A stretch of 64,000 nt of DNA from Pollenia angustigena (GCA_930367215.1 OV884056.1:85199285-85263284), one strand, 5' to 3'. Counted from the first letter of the stretch, positions 11,350 through 20,894 are shown. Program-made: numbers and translations. Notes: generated by a model from the sequence alone, not told the origin.

Positions 11350-12008
11350 TCTAGCCGGACATTTCTTTTTGTTTTAGCTTATATTGCTTCTTAAAAGTAA
11401 TTGAGTGCCCCTAGATTGATGAAACTTGGCAGAAATATGTGATATTGTCATAGGCAGGTAAAACTCAAAAATAAATAAAATCGGACCAAGAAGGAAAAGG
11501 TTCCCCCTAGAAGAACTAATCCAACCTCTGAAAAATGCAATTTTTTTTAAAGTTTTCCCATACTTTTGTTTGGCAAATGCAACTTTTAACGTCGGCGAAA
11601 GTTAAAAAACCTAAAATTAGAGCCATGAGATCGTAAAATTACACTTTTCGCCCCCGCCCCCTTTTGAGGGCGGTTACATAAAATAATATTAAAATAAAAT
11701 GTAAATATTAAAAGAAGTAGATTACTAACGCCTTAATACTATAAAAATTAAATTTTTGAACTTTTATGGGTAGGGGGAGGTATCCCTCCAAACCCCCCCG
11801 GAACGACCCTGTAAAAAAATTTTTTTTTTTGCTAATTTTCAAAACATATTAATTTTTAAGATTTTATGTGACTTTTATGTATTTTATAGTATTTAATTTA
11901 TCTGAAAATAATTAATGTAGTCGTAATTATAACTAATTTATAATAGTAACAGCAAATTTTATTTAAAGTAATAACAACCAATTTATTTAAAATAACTTCT
12001 CTTTTGCA
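11350..12008. other. 3' non-coding part of Transib-type element 2
   Basis: AT-rich sequence between the TIR and the acidic C-terminal coding remnant. It includes a C-rich patch (CGCCCCCGCCCCC near 11650) and runs of 8-12 T. No gene is seen. Confidence 0.5.
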
Positions 12009-12160
12009 CTAAGATGATGATGAGTGCCATGGTTCTTCTTCGTCTGCTTCTTCAAAATCCTCTTCTGAATCTGAATTCTCTTCAGAGCCAAGTACAGGTG
12101 AAAGCATAAAAGAAATTGCTTCTTTCGTAAAGGGTAATGACTTTTTTTTGGAGTTGGTCT
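12009..12160 (-). pseudogene. acidic C-terminal tail of a Transib-like transposase
   Basis: The minus-strand frame ends LSPVLGSEENSDSEEDFEE followed by ADEEEPWHSSSS and a stop at 12009. It is a strongly acidic, serine-rich tail unlike the surrounding non-coding DNA. Its position, downstream of an N-terminal Transib-like fragment (13504-13665) and inside an element with Transib-type ends, suggests it is the transposase C-terminus. The family link is inference; an unrelated acidic host exon is the alternative. The codons nearest 12160-12191 derive from the adjoining mariner end. Confidence 0.5.
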
Positions 12161-12162
12161 TG

Positions 12163-13450
12163 TAAGGGCCGATGTTGAATGTGAACCACACCTACACGCC
12201 AAGTTTTTTTCCGAATTTTATTTGACATTTCTCTATTTCAAACTTACTCAATTTGAACCATGGAGAGATACACAATCCAACAACGTGTTAAAGTTATCCA
12301 GACTTATTATGAAAATGGGCGTTCAAATCAAAATGCATATCGTGCACTTCGTGATTTTTTTGGTCAATTTCATCGTCCAAATGTGCGTACAATCGCAAAA
12401 ATCGTGGAAAAATTCGAGCAAACCGGGTCTGTAGAAGATGTGAGAACACCAGTGCATGCTCGTACAGCTCGTACTGCAGAAAATATTGCTGCTGTTCGCG
12501 ATAGTGTGGCTGAAGAGCCGTCCACCTCAACTCGTCGTCGTGCCCAACAATTGCACCTCTCACGCTCGTCGTTGATGAATATTATGCATAAAGACTTGCA
12601 TTTACACGCTTACAAGGTGCAATTGGCTCAAGAACTAAAGCCTCTTGACCATTCCAAACGTCGTGAATGGGCAGAATGGTGGCAAGAAATGGCAACAGTG
12701 GATGATCAATTTTCGAAGAAAATCATCTTCAGTGATGAGGCACATTTTCACCTCAGTGGATTCGTCAATAAACAGAATTGCCGCATTTGGGCGAATGAGA
12801 ATCCAAGAGTTATTGTCGAAAAACCAATGCACCCACAAAGAGTGACTGTTTGGTGCGGTTTATGGGCTGGCGGTATCATCGGGCCGTATTTTTTCCAAAA
12901 TGAGGCCGGTCAGGCAGTTACTGTGAATGGTGTTCGCTATCGTGAGATGATAACGAACTTTTTATTGCCCGAATTGGAAGATATGGATGTGGACGATATG
13001 TGGTTTCAGCAGGACGGTGCCACTTGCCACACAGCTAACGAAACAATGGCTCTTTTGCGCAACAAATTCAATGGCCGTGTTATCTCACGTAATGGCGATG
13101 TCAATTGGCCGCCAAGATCATGTGATTTGACACCGTTGGACTTTTTTCTTTGGGGTTATTTGAAAGAAAAGGTGTACGTCGATAAGCCAGCAACAATTCA
13201 AGAGCTAAAGGATGAGATAATTCGGCACATTAACGGCATAGAACCTCCATTATGCCTCAGGGTCATCGAAAATTTGGACCATCGGATGGAGGTGTGCCGC
13301 CGTGGTCGCGGCGCCCATTTGGCCGATATTTTGTTCCATACATAATTGAGTAATACCAATATATCATAATAAAATAAAATTACAATAATTTCCTTAATAG
13401 TTTGTGTTTTATTCAAAATCAACATCGGCCCTTGAAATTTAACCACCCTT
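12163..13450 (+). mobile_element. mariner with intact transposase, 5' end truncated
   Basis: The 5' end shows AAGGGCCGATGTTGAATGTG, and the reverse complement of the 3' end reads GGGTGGTTAAATTTCAAGGGCCGATGTTG. The copy at 33.8-35.1 kb confirms that the full end begins GGGTGGTTAAATTT. The 5' end here therefore lacks about 16 outer bases, replaced by the Transib-type coding tail. That breakpoint coincides with the loss of the Transib catalytic core, so one deletion probably removed both. The 3' end stops at CCACCC next to TTTACTAG. Confidence 0.85.
12260..13345 (+). CDS. mariner DD41D transposase, uninterrupted frame
   Basis: This 361-residue frame is the only complete transposase in the window. 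It would bind the element's TIRs and catalyse cut-and-paste transposition at TA sites in the nucleus. Residues 1-110 form the paired helix-turn-helix DNA-binding region (QRVKVIQTYYENG, RTARTAENIAAVRDSV). The catalytic Asp residues are D159 in IIFSDEAHF, D252 in FQQDGATCH and D294 in LTPLDFFLWGYL. The 41 residues between the last two define the DD41D ('rosa-like') mariner group. The ATG at 12260 follows GAACC and lies about 97 bases inside the TIR; stop TAA is at 13343. No frameshift or in-frame stop is present, although related copies nearby are broken. With the outer 5' TIR missing, the copy may encode protein but is unlikely to move itself. Confidence 0.93.
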   Translation: MERYTIQQRVKVIQTYYENGRSNQNAYRALRDFFGQFHRPNVRTIAKIVEKFEQTGSVEDVRTPVHARTARTAENIAAVRDSVAEEPSTSTRRRAQQLHLSRSSLMNIMHKDLHLHAYKVQLAQELKPLDHSKRREWAEWWQEMATVDDQFSKKIIFSDEAHFHLSGFVNKQNCRIWANENPRVIVEKPMHPQRVTVWCGLWAGGIIGPYFFQNEAGQAVTVNGVRYREMITNFLLPELEDMDVDDMWFQQDGATCHTANETMALLRNKFNGRVISRNGDVNWPPRSCDLTPLDFFLWGYLKEKVYVDKPATIQELKDEIIRHINGIEPPLCLRVIENLDHRMEVCRRGRGAHLADILFHT

Positions 13451-13503
13451 TACTAGTAATCAGTGGGTCAGAACTGAGCAAAAGTCTATTTATAATATCT
13501 TTG

Positions 13504-13665
13504 TTACACTGAACCCTCGAAAGCATCGTATTGAGTTCGCAAGATTTCAGTTTTTCTTCTCTTACTTCTTTCGGTCAATTCAACGAACGGCTTTTGTAGT
13601 CGTTTTGAAGACGAACTCCCAAATAAAGGTATTGTCACTGTTCCTTCCAGCCATTTGGCATGCAT
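13504..13665 (-). pseudogene. Transib-like transposase N-terminal fragment
   Basis: The 53-codon minus-strand frame begins MHAKWLEGTV and contains KPFVELTERSKRRKTEILR, resembling the 'KPF..(S)xRSKRRKTxxLR' motif I associate with Transib / RAG1-like transposase N-termini. It ends at a stop after AFEGSV. On this strand the next sequence is the mariner at 13450-12163 and then the acidic tail at 12160-12009. The catalytic core that should lie between is absent. The start codon is the first in frame and may not be authentic. Confidence 0.55.
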
Positions 13666-13669
13666 GCTT

Positions 13670-14207
13670 ACAAATCTATACTTTTTTCTTTGTGCTGAAT
13701 GCCAAAATATTTAAAAAAAATACTTGAATTTCTTTAAGCACTGATTTACTACTGATATGTCACTATCTCCTTTAAATTTCGCACAATTTTCTAACTAAAA
13801 ATTGTAATTTCTCTTCAACGAGTTTAGAACTACATTCTTGTATAATTTGGAATAACTCTAATTTCGTATACACTTTTTCCATTTTACTCTCGAAGCTTCA
13901 ATTTTATGCAATAACCACAATATATATTAAAAAAAAAACTAAGTACCTAGAGCCCAGATTTGATTTTTTATTATATATTATTTTTGTTGTTAATGATTTT
14001 AAAAGTTATGCAAAACAGGTACATTTATTTTGCTCCATAAAATAACGTCATTTAGCGGCTGCACAGGTGGTTAAAACCCGTTACTTACTGTTTCGCACAT
14101 CCCTTTTTTTACACAGGTAATATTAGTCTTAGATGTAATAATTTAAATAAGAAACATCTACGTACAAGCAAAACATTTTATGACTGACGAAAGGGTTTCT
14201 ATCATAT
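13670..14207. other. non-coding interior of Transib-type element 2
   Basis: AT-rich sequence with no recognised gene, lying between the transposase N-terminal remnant and the hAT insertion. Confidence 0.45.
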
Positions 14208-14215
14208 GTACCTAT

Positions 14216-15661
14216 TAGAGTTTTTTTTTTCCCGGAGTTTTTGGATTCCCGGGAAAGCGGGAAATTTTTTTGAATTTCCCGGGATCCCGGGATCCCGCTC
14301 CATATAAATAATGCACAGTAAATTTGTTTTTAAACAAAACAAACTTTTATAAAAAAAAGTAAGGCAACTTGTTTACAAAGTAAATAAAAGAAATCCTTAA
14401 ATACTACAAAATTAAATGAAGATTAAAAGAGGAACTTGAATTATTATTACCTTACGGTTTCACATGTAAATTCCGTATTATTATTATCATGCTCTAGATA
14501 CAAGATAAAAAATTAAGATAAACATAACAATTTAATTCATAAAACAATAATAAAAACAAACACAAATTGAGATATGAGATCAAAAAGTTAATTCATAAAA
14601 TAGATAAAATATTTTAAATAAATATATATACATTTTTTAACGGCTTAGGAACTAACCTTCTGACACACTCAAAGCGCTTAGTAAGTCGTCAAAAAGTATA
14701 TTGATTATTTTATTTACTAATTACCATGTTTCCGAAAAATTTTGTTCATTTTTTTTTACCGAGGTTGGATAAATAGTTAAAAGTGCACCGTTGTAGAAGG
14801 CTTTTGATTCACAATAAGAAGCATTTTTTTTATAAACAACGTCTATATCAGTCAAATGTATGTCAAGGTTCATGCAAAAAATAGCATCAACCTCTTACAA
14901 ACCTTTTCATTTCATTAGGTCTATCTGAAATCCTTAGGACAATGTGTTTTTCAAATTGTATGTTGTAGTATCTTACACGAGTTTCCAAATTTTTTTTATT
15001 TCGGTTTCCCCGCACTTCAAGGGTATATAAACCAACACAAATTGAAAAAAAAATTTGTATTTATCACCTAATAAACATATCGCTCCTTCATTGCAACATA
15101 GTCATATCTCAAAAAATCAAAAATTGTAAGTTATTTAAGCAAAGTGTTCCTTCATGCCTTCTCGTATTTTATCTCAAACTGAACCGAAGTTATAGCAAAA
15201 TATATCTTTAAATCGGTACATTTTGAAAACTTTAATCGCATTTTGCCAAGTTCATTTGTTTTTGTAGATATGACTATGTTACAATAAAGGACTATATGTT
15301 TAGGTATCTGCTATTTTAAAGACTTGTCCATGGACAATTAAACTTTACTACCTGTATCTTATTTTGAATTAATGTTCTTTATTAACTTTTCACTTCACTA
15401 AATTTACTGCCTATTCTGCTTTAAGTAGATTTATTGCATCATGAGACATTGATTTACGTATGTACTCACTTCTTGTAATTGATCTAATCGACAACCCATC
15501 CACAGATGCTTATTTTAAGAGAATATAAAACTAAATTTCAAAGTATAAATAGCTGTTTTCTTAAACTATGAGGAATTTTTTATTTCCCGGGATCCCGCAT
15601 GAAAAATCCCGGGAAAGCGGGAAATATAATTATTGAAATTCCCGGGACGGGAAAAACCCTA
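14216..15661. mobile_element. hAT-type non-autonomous element, CCCGGGA ends, copy 1
   Basis: Perfect 8-bp target duplications GTACCTAT (14208-14215 and 15662-15669) flank ends TAGAGTTTTTTTTTTCCCGG and, reverse-complemented, TAGGGTTTTTCCCGTCCCGG. An 8-bp duplication is the hAT hallmark. Both termini carry several TTTCCCGGGA / GGGAAAGCGGGAAA subterminal repeats. The 1446-bp interior has no long open frame. A near-identical copy in the opposite orientation lies at 30903-32386. Confidence 0.88.
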
Positions 15662-15669
15662 GTACCTAT

Positions 15670-16240
15670 GCAAGATGAGCAAAAACAGAAAAAAGGTTAA
15701 ATTTTCAAAAAATCATAAAAAAATGGCGCAACAACGCGCAACGTTTTTTTTTTTAAATTTAAAAGTAGAGATTTCAAATTTTAGCGTGATGTATAACATT
15801 TTTAAGAACTCAACCGGCTTCACCTTCAAAAACCTTTTAAATTTTTTTTTTTACAAAAAAGGGAACAAAAAAATCGTTTTTTTTTTAATTTCGAACTAAT
15901 TTTTTTATCATAAAAACTTCTAATAAAATTTTTCTAAGAATTTTCATAAGTAGCTGCTTATATAGTCTTTCACAGAAAAAAAAATCAGTGTAAAATCTTT
16001 ATTCGTTTATCTACAAAAAAATATATTGTAAACCTCCCAAAACCGTAAAAAGTCAATGAACACGCTTGCAATTTAATCAACTTTCCTGGTTTTAACAGTG
16101 TCCCAAAACAAATCTCAAGCAAAAGACTTGAAAATTCACAATACGATGCAGAACTTTGTTGTCGGTCGAGCTGCGTACTTAAATTTTTCTATTTCTTAAA
16201 TTTAATTTTTTGCCTAATGTCTGGCTAAATTGGCAAAAAA
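15670..16240. other. 5' non-coding part of Transib-type element 2
   Basis: AT-rich sequence up to the right TIR. The 74-codon frame at 15675-15899 is lysine/phenylalanine-rich, spans A and T runs, and is probably not a gene. Confidence 0.45.
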
Positions 16241-16255
16241 CCCCTATGTGCGACG

Positions 16256-16638
16256 TGAGATAACACGGCCATTTCTCGCGCAAAAGAGCCATCGTTTCGT
16301 TGGTTGTGTGGCAAGTTGAACCACATATCTTCCGGGTCCATAACCTCAATTTCTGGCTACTAGAAGTGCGTTATAATTTCGCAATAGCGAACATATCCAC
16401 GATAAATGCTTGACCGACCTGATTTTCACAGAAGTACGGCCGAATGACGCCGCCAGCCCATAAACCGCACTAAATAGACACTCTTTGGGGATGCACCTGC
16501 TTCTCAACAATTCTTATTCCCCCAAATGCGACAATTTGGCTTTTCAACGAATTCACTGATTACCTGTGTGCCTCGTCGCTGCAGATGTTAATTTCTTTGT
16601 AAAGTCACCATCCACTTCTGTCTGTTCAACCAACCATT
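16256..16638 (-). pseudogene. mariner transposase central fragment
   Basis: Minus-strand pieces read AEWLVEQTEVDGDF, a degraded first-Asp region, RIWGN(K)N-, HPQRVSI*CGLWAGG, MDPEDMWFN and CHTTNETMALLREK(W)-RVISR. Stops and small deletions interrupt it, and QQDGA around the second Asp is partly lost. It connects to 11119-11333 on one side and to 19863-20065 on the other, across two Transib-type insertions. Confidence 0.85.
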
Positions 16639-16967
16639 CGGCGCACAGTGGGAAATTTTACGAGAAGGCGGTCAAAATTCCACAACTTTTGACTGGATCG
16701 GTATTTTTTTATGCGATTTTTTTTTTGCTCGGTAGGTGCGATGTTAGGCTTTAATTTGCGCTATAAAACGTAAAATTCGATTCATAGGAGCAAAAGTTAT
16801 GGGGAGTTCAAAATGCATTTTCATTTTTTTGTTGAGTTTCGGTGTAAAAGTTGAATATTTCAAATATGATTTTTTTATAATTTATCATTATTTCTCTTGT
16901 ATTTTACAACTGATACTTATTTTTTATTGTCGAACTTAGATCCTGTCAGAAAATGCCAATATTTGGC

Positions 16968-17010
16968 CCCTGTAAATTTTTTAGTCCCAATATTCACAGG
17001 GGCCAAAGGT
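16968..17010. repeat. small hairpin in Transib 1
   Basis: TTTGGCCCCTGT and ACAGGGGCCAAA form a perfect 12-bp stem around a loop of about 19 bases in the 3' non-coding region of Transib element 1. Function unknown. Confidence 0.7.
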
Positions 17011-17516
17011 TGACTTTTTTTGGGACGAGACGAGTTGTTATAAGGATAAAACTGAAAAGGAATATTTTAAAAAATGCCCAAAAAGCATTATTGGCTATCG
17101 ATAACATTTTAGGTAATTCAACTTCTATTTTTGGTTTGAGATGTATGTCTATTTTATTTTTATATATTAATACAAATATATACTTAAATCAAAAACAAAT
17201 TATAATCTATAAACAATTTTAAATTTAACAATATTAGTAAAAATTTCTTCTAAATAGCTTTGGGTTTCATATTCCAGAAGTTGTTTAGCTTCTTCCTCTA
17301 ATTCGATTGAGGTTGATTTCCATTTTTGTCGAATACTGGACATATATGGATCTGATGTGCACAACAAAATAGTAATAAGATCTTCATTAGTACAACATCT
17401 GGACATTTTTCTTGTGTTATGCTCGCGGAAGAATCTGTAGTCTTTGTTCCTTTTTTCTTGCGCTTCTTCAGATCTCCAATTGGTAGCATATTGTGTTGAA
17501 CTATTTGCTCCCCATG

Positions 17517-18418
17517 CACTATGGGTAATTTATCCAATTTTTTTGGCCAAAATTGATAACAGGCGGACAGAATTTTAACAAATCTGGATATGAACTTTTT
17601 TATTAACTTTTTAACTTATTAACTCTAAAACTAAGAATAAACTTGGAATTTCTAAATATCGCATTCTTATGAAAAGATACGTGTTAGAACAAAATTTTTA
17701 GAATTTCTTTTTGTCTACTTTTGGTATATCTTATTAATTTTCTAATTTAATATCATCCAAATCATTTGTGTAAATTGTGTATGTTAACATATTGACATCA
17801 TTTGCGCACTCATCGTTTTCACTGGCGCTAAGATCCTCAGTGTTTTCAGAGCTTAAGCGAAATAGACGTTGCCTGCAAAAAAATGGGATATCTTAAAAAA
17901 CGCACAAAAACGCACCATGAAATTGATTATACAATCTCAAAATCAAATACTTATCAAGACCTTATTACTATTAGCTTTAAAAAATTTTAAACTTTTTTTA
18001 AAAGCTTCTCCAAAGTTGTATAAAACTTTTATTTTTTTTTTAATTGAGATAAGATCAAAAGATTAATTTTTTTCGCCAATAAACTATTTTATTTTAAACA
18101 ACGATTATGTATTTATTAAGCACTTACTATTAATATTGTTTTCCATATTTTATTGTATTTTTCATTTGTTTTCTTATTAAAAACTAGTGTCAGGTATTGT
18201 TATAAATAATAACACAAAGCGCGCCCCACTTAAACTGTTGATTGTATACATTGACTTTAAGAGTCGAGCGATGAACGGGTTTTTGTTATTTATAAAAGAA
18301 AAATTCAGTTCTACTTGCTTTGAAGTGTTCTTTATCACATTACAACAAAAAAAACTACTTTTTCTAAAGTGCAGATTTTGAATTTTGGCCAAAAATATAG
18401 ACCAAATTACCTACTGTG
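17517..18418 (-). mobile_element. Transib-type element 3, non-autonomous, nested in Transib 1
   Basis: The left end is CACTATGGGTAATTTATCCA and the right end, reverse-complemented, is CACAGTAGGTAATTTGGTCT. Both lead into TTTTTGGCCAAAATT. The perfect 5-bp duplication CCATG (17512-17516 and 18419-18423) lies inside the codons for YHG of the host transposase. CACTATG fits the Transib CACWATG end. The 902-bp interior has only a short acidic exon-like frame (17734-17871), so it is a non-autonomous derivative. Confidence 0.9.
17734..17871 (-). pseudogene. acidic terminal exon-like remnant in Transib-type element 3
   Basis: After TTTTTTTGCAG (an acceptor-like sequence ending at 17873), an open frame of 45 codons reads QRLFRLSSENTEDLSASEND followed by ECANDVNML and ends LDDIKLEN-stop. 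It is acidic and compositionally unlike its surroundings. It could be the last exon of the ancestral autonomous element. This is inference; no family match is recalled. Confidence 0.4.
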
Positions 18419-19862
18419 CCATGGTATAAAATTTTATGAACTGTGGTTGGCATATGTCTCCAAGAGTATTTTTTTTTTTAAAGAATTGCTGTTTCATTTG
18501 CATACTGGCCAAATTTTTTTGCATTTATCTTTCTGCTACATGATATAACTTGTAAAATGATCTGGAATCGTCTTATTAATTCAAAATGTACTCCTGTGAT
18601 AGATGCTGCAGTTTCTGGATCGGAAAAGAATCTCCTTGCAGTGTTTCCATCATTTGAATTTCCTTCTCCTTGTTTTGGCTGATCAATTATAAGGCCTAGG
18701 TGAAGGTATTTTTCTTGAATTTGTTTTTTGTTTGCTTCCTTTTTTCCACATTTACTTTGTTTTTTCTCACTGTTTCGCCTAACGGGCCAAATTCCAAATC
18801 ATAACCCAATTTAAGAATATGCTCCATAAAACGAATTCTGGTATGAAGAGGGGACATTCCCAATTCGTATGCTTCATTGAAACTATTGTCTTGTGATGGG
18901 GTTGGCTTAATTGACTTGATGTCTTTTGGCATATGGTACAGCTTGACGAAGACTTTGTTTCGGTTAATGCTTGTGCAACTTTTCCATCGATCATTGTAAG
19001 GAACATTTGAAAATTAAATTCAATGCATTGGTCATCAAATTTAAATATTGCCGGTTAAAGTTATTTAATTTGATCTTTTATTTTTAGTCTATTATTTGGT
19101 CTATTTATGTCGCCTATTCGTTTTGCAGCATCCGTTCACCCACAATAAGTTCATAACAATGGCAATACCTTTACCTTCTCCAAATTAATTGATAACCTGA
19201 CGTGCTAGATAATTTATGAGGCCTAAACTGCTTTATTTGTTGAAAATTCTTTAAGACTCATCTTCTTTAATTTCAGTAATGTTTCCTTGCAGGACTTATT
19301 TTTTGAACCGAATATCTTATCTTGGGTCACAGAAATTGCTGTAGTTCGCAAGGTCGTATCCAGACGTGTGTACAATGGGGTATAGAAATGTAGGTTAGAT
19401 TCTGGACTGCAAGAGAGTATAGATTTTTTTTTGACGCGTTTTGACGGGCAGGACTTATGCTCTATAAAGTAGGAAATTTCCGGGAAATTTTGACATTAAA
19501 AAAAAAAAAAAAAAATTAAATAGTTTTAGAGGTCGCAGAGTTTATTGCTTTAAACCACGTATAGCTAATAAAATAAAATAATACACAAAACTTATTCTGT
19601 CAAAAAATCTTAAAAAACAAAAAAGTTATGAGCATTTCAACTTCAAAAATTGACTCAGAAATTCAAAACTATAACCAAATATTGAGAAAGTGCATTTCGG
19701 ACCACCCTGTTCTCAATGAAATAGTTGAAATAGGGTTGAAATTTTTTGGATCCCGAGGTTCACTAGTATTTACTTTTACATGAATAAAAAAATTTTAAAA
19801 TCGGAGAACATAAAAAAAAATAATTTTGGCCGCCTTCTCAAAATATGAACCAGTGTGCGGCG

Positions 19863-20065
19863 TATTGACGAAATTCCGATTGGGGATACATTTGGTCGAT
19901 TATGCTGACCAACAAAATCACGAAGTGCATGAAATGCATGTTAATTATGTCCCTCTCCATGGTTGAATTTGTCAAACACTGATACAAAGAAATGTCAGAT
20001 TAAGCTGGGCAATAAAAATTAACGTTAAGATGTGACTCAACGAAAATTTAACAAAACTGATTTAA
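19863..20065 (-). pseudogene. 5' end and N-terminal fragment of the split mariner
   Basis: On the minus strand, GTGTTTGACAAATTCAACC leads to ATG at 19960. The sequence then matches the copy at 20895 (CACTTCGTGATTTT(G)TTGGTCAGCATAAT). A deletion removes most of the DNA-binding region before TCGTCAATACGC resumes next to the CGGCG duplication of Transib 1. Confidence 0.8.
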
Positions 20066-20069
20066 ATCT

Positions 20070-20890
20070 TTTACACCCATACAAATTGAGAGTGTAAAAT
20101 TTTACTCTGCGCCTCAAAAATTTTTCCAAAAACACCTTAAATGAGTTAATGAGTCGTGTAAACGTGTTCACAGTAATTACTTTATTATTATTTCATGCAA
20201 AACAGGGAGTGGTAAATAAAAATCTAACTGTTCATTTAAAATTTTTCAATAACCCAGTCGTTTGCTTTTGCTCTGTTTTCCTCTGTTCGTCTTAAACAAA
20301 CAAGAAAATGCAATTTGAGCAACTCTGTTTAAACTGTTTATTTGTTCATTTGTGTGTGTGTGTGTGTCCGTGTTTTTTTGAGTAACCAACAACTACTACA
20401 ACAATTTTAAATTAAATAATGAAACAACGTCCGTTTTTTTCTTTTTTTTTGAGAAAATGGAAGGAAGAGAAAAGTTTAACTTGTTGACTTCCTCGCCTTG
20501 TGCTTTAAGATGAACTTGCTTTAACAATTGAGTTAATTCTTTGTGCACTTATTTTTTTCGTAAGAGTTTTTTTATAGTTGCCGTTGTTTTCTTTAATAAT
20601 TCTCTAAGGAAGGGTAAAAAATTGTTAAATTATAATTTAAATTATAGTTATAAATTTTGTTAAAAAATTATTTAACAAAATTTTAAATAAAAGTAAAAAA
20701 TCGGAAAAAATTTAAATGATTTTTTTTTTTAAAGAAATGCGTCAGCAGAAATTAAGCATCGGTCGGTTATAAAAGGAATGAGAAATAAAATTGAAATTTT
20801 AAAATTTTTTTAAACTTTAAAGAAAATAAAAGCAGAATTTATGTACGTTTAGCACTAAACGAGCATTGTCGACCAAGCAGATCTTGTAGA
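20070..20890. other. AT-rich DNA, no gene; short TG microsatellite
   Basis: No open frame of interest. A run of about eight TG dinucleotides lies at about 20350-20367. A weak palindrome of TTAAATTATAATTTAAATTATA type lies near 20625. Confidence 0.5.
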
Positions 20891-20894
20891 TATA

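Larger units (their letters stand above)
11339..16250 (-). mobile_element. Transib-type element 2, 4.9 kb with nested insertions
   Basis: The left end CACATAGGGGTTTTTTGCCA and the reverse complement of the right end are identical over the first 22 bases and stay similar through TCTAGCCGGACAT / TTTAGCCAGACAT. Flanking CGACG (11334-11338 and 16251-16255) is a perfect 5-bp GC-rich target duplication. Five-base GC-rich duplications and ends starting with CAC are Transib hallmarks. It sits inside the mariner frame between the codons for VISR and GT(V)TW. Its interior holds transposase fragments at 12009-12160 and 13504-13665, a mariner (12163-13450) and a hAT element (14216-15661). The first heptamer, CACATAG, departs from CACWATG, so superfamily assignment is strong but not certain. 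Confidence 0.8.
17200..19020 (-). pseudogene. Transib transposase (RAG1-like), disrupted
   Basis: The transposase is recognisable in minus-strand fragments. MIDGKVAQALTETKSSSSCTIC (about 19006-18930) is the zinc-binding 'DGKVxxALTxTxSxxxCxxC' region. YELGMSPLHTRIRFMEHILKLGYDLEF (about 18872-18785) matches the conserved 'FGxSPLHARIRFxExLLH' block, followed by a charged VEKRKQTKNKFK segment. Then LGLIIDQPKQGEGNSNDGNTARRFF and ITGVHFELIRRFQIILQVIS (about 18695-18540), and MPTTVHKILYHG (about 18455-18421). After the insertion at 17517-18418 it resumes EQIVQHNMLPIGDL, and SRCCTNEDLITILLCTSDPYMSSIR leads to a stop at 17200. At least two frameshifts and one stop plus the insertion inactivate it. The N-terminal half upstream of 19020 is poorly preserved. 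Confidence 0.93.
16644..19857 (-). mobile_element. Transib element 1, 3.2 kb, CACAGTG end and CGGCG duplication
   Basis: The left end is CACAGTGGGAAATTTTACGA and the right end, reverse-complemented, is CACACTGGTTCATATTTTGA. Both continue into GAGAAGGCGG(T/C)CAAAATT. Perfect CGGCG duplications lie at 16639-16643 and 19858-19862. The left heptamer equals the V(D)J recombination heptamer CACAGTG, consistent with the known kinship of Transib and RAG1. It encodes a broken Transib transposase on the minus strand and is itself interrupted by a third Transib-type element at 17517-18418. Confidence 0.93.
11119..20065 (-). mobile_element. mariner (DD41D) split by two Transib-type insertions
   Basis: Three collinear minus-strand pieces belong to one mariner: the 5' end and N-terminal part at 19863-20065, the central part at 16256-16638, and the C-terminal part at 11119-11333. 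They are separated by insertions at 16644-19857 and 11339-16250, each flanked by its own 5-bp duplication. The 5' piece has ATG at 19960 and a large internal deletion soon after. The 3' end runs directly into the CTTTTATAC array, so its 3' TIR is lost. This is a nested-insertion fossil, and the mariner is the oldest layer. Confidence 0.85.
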
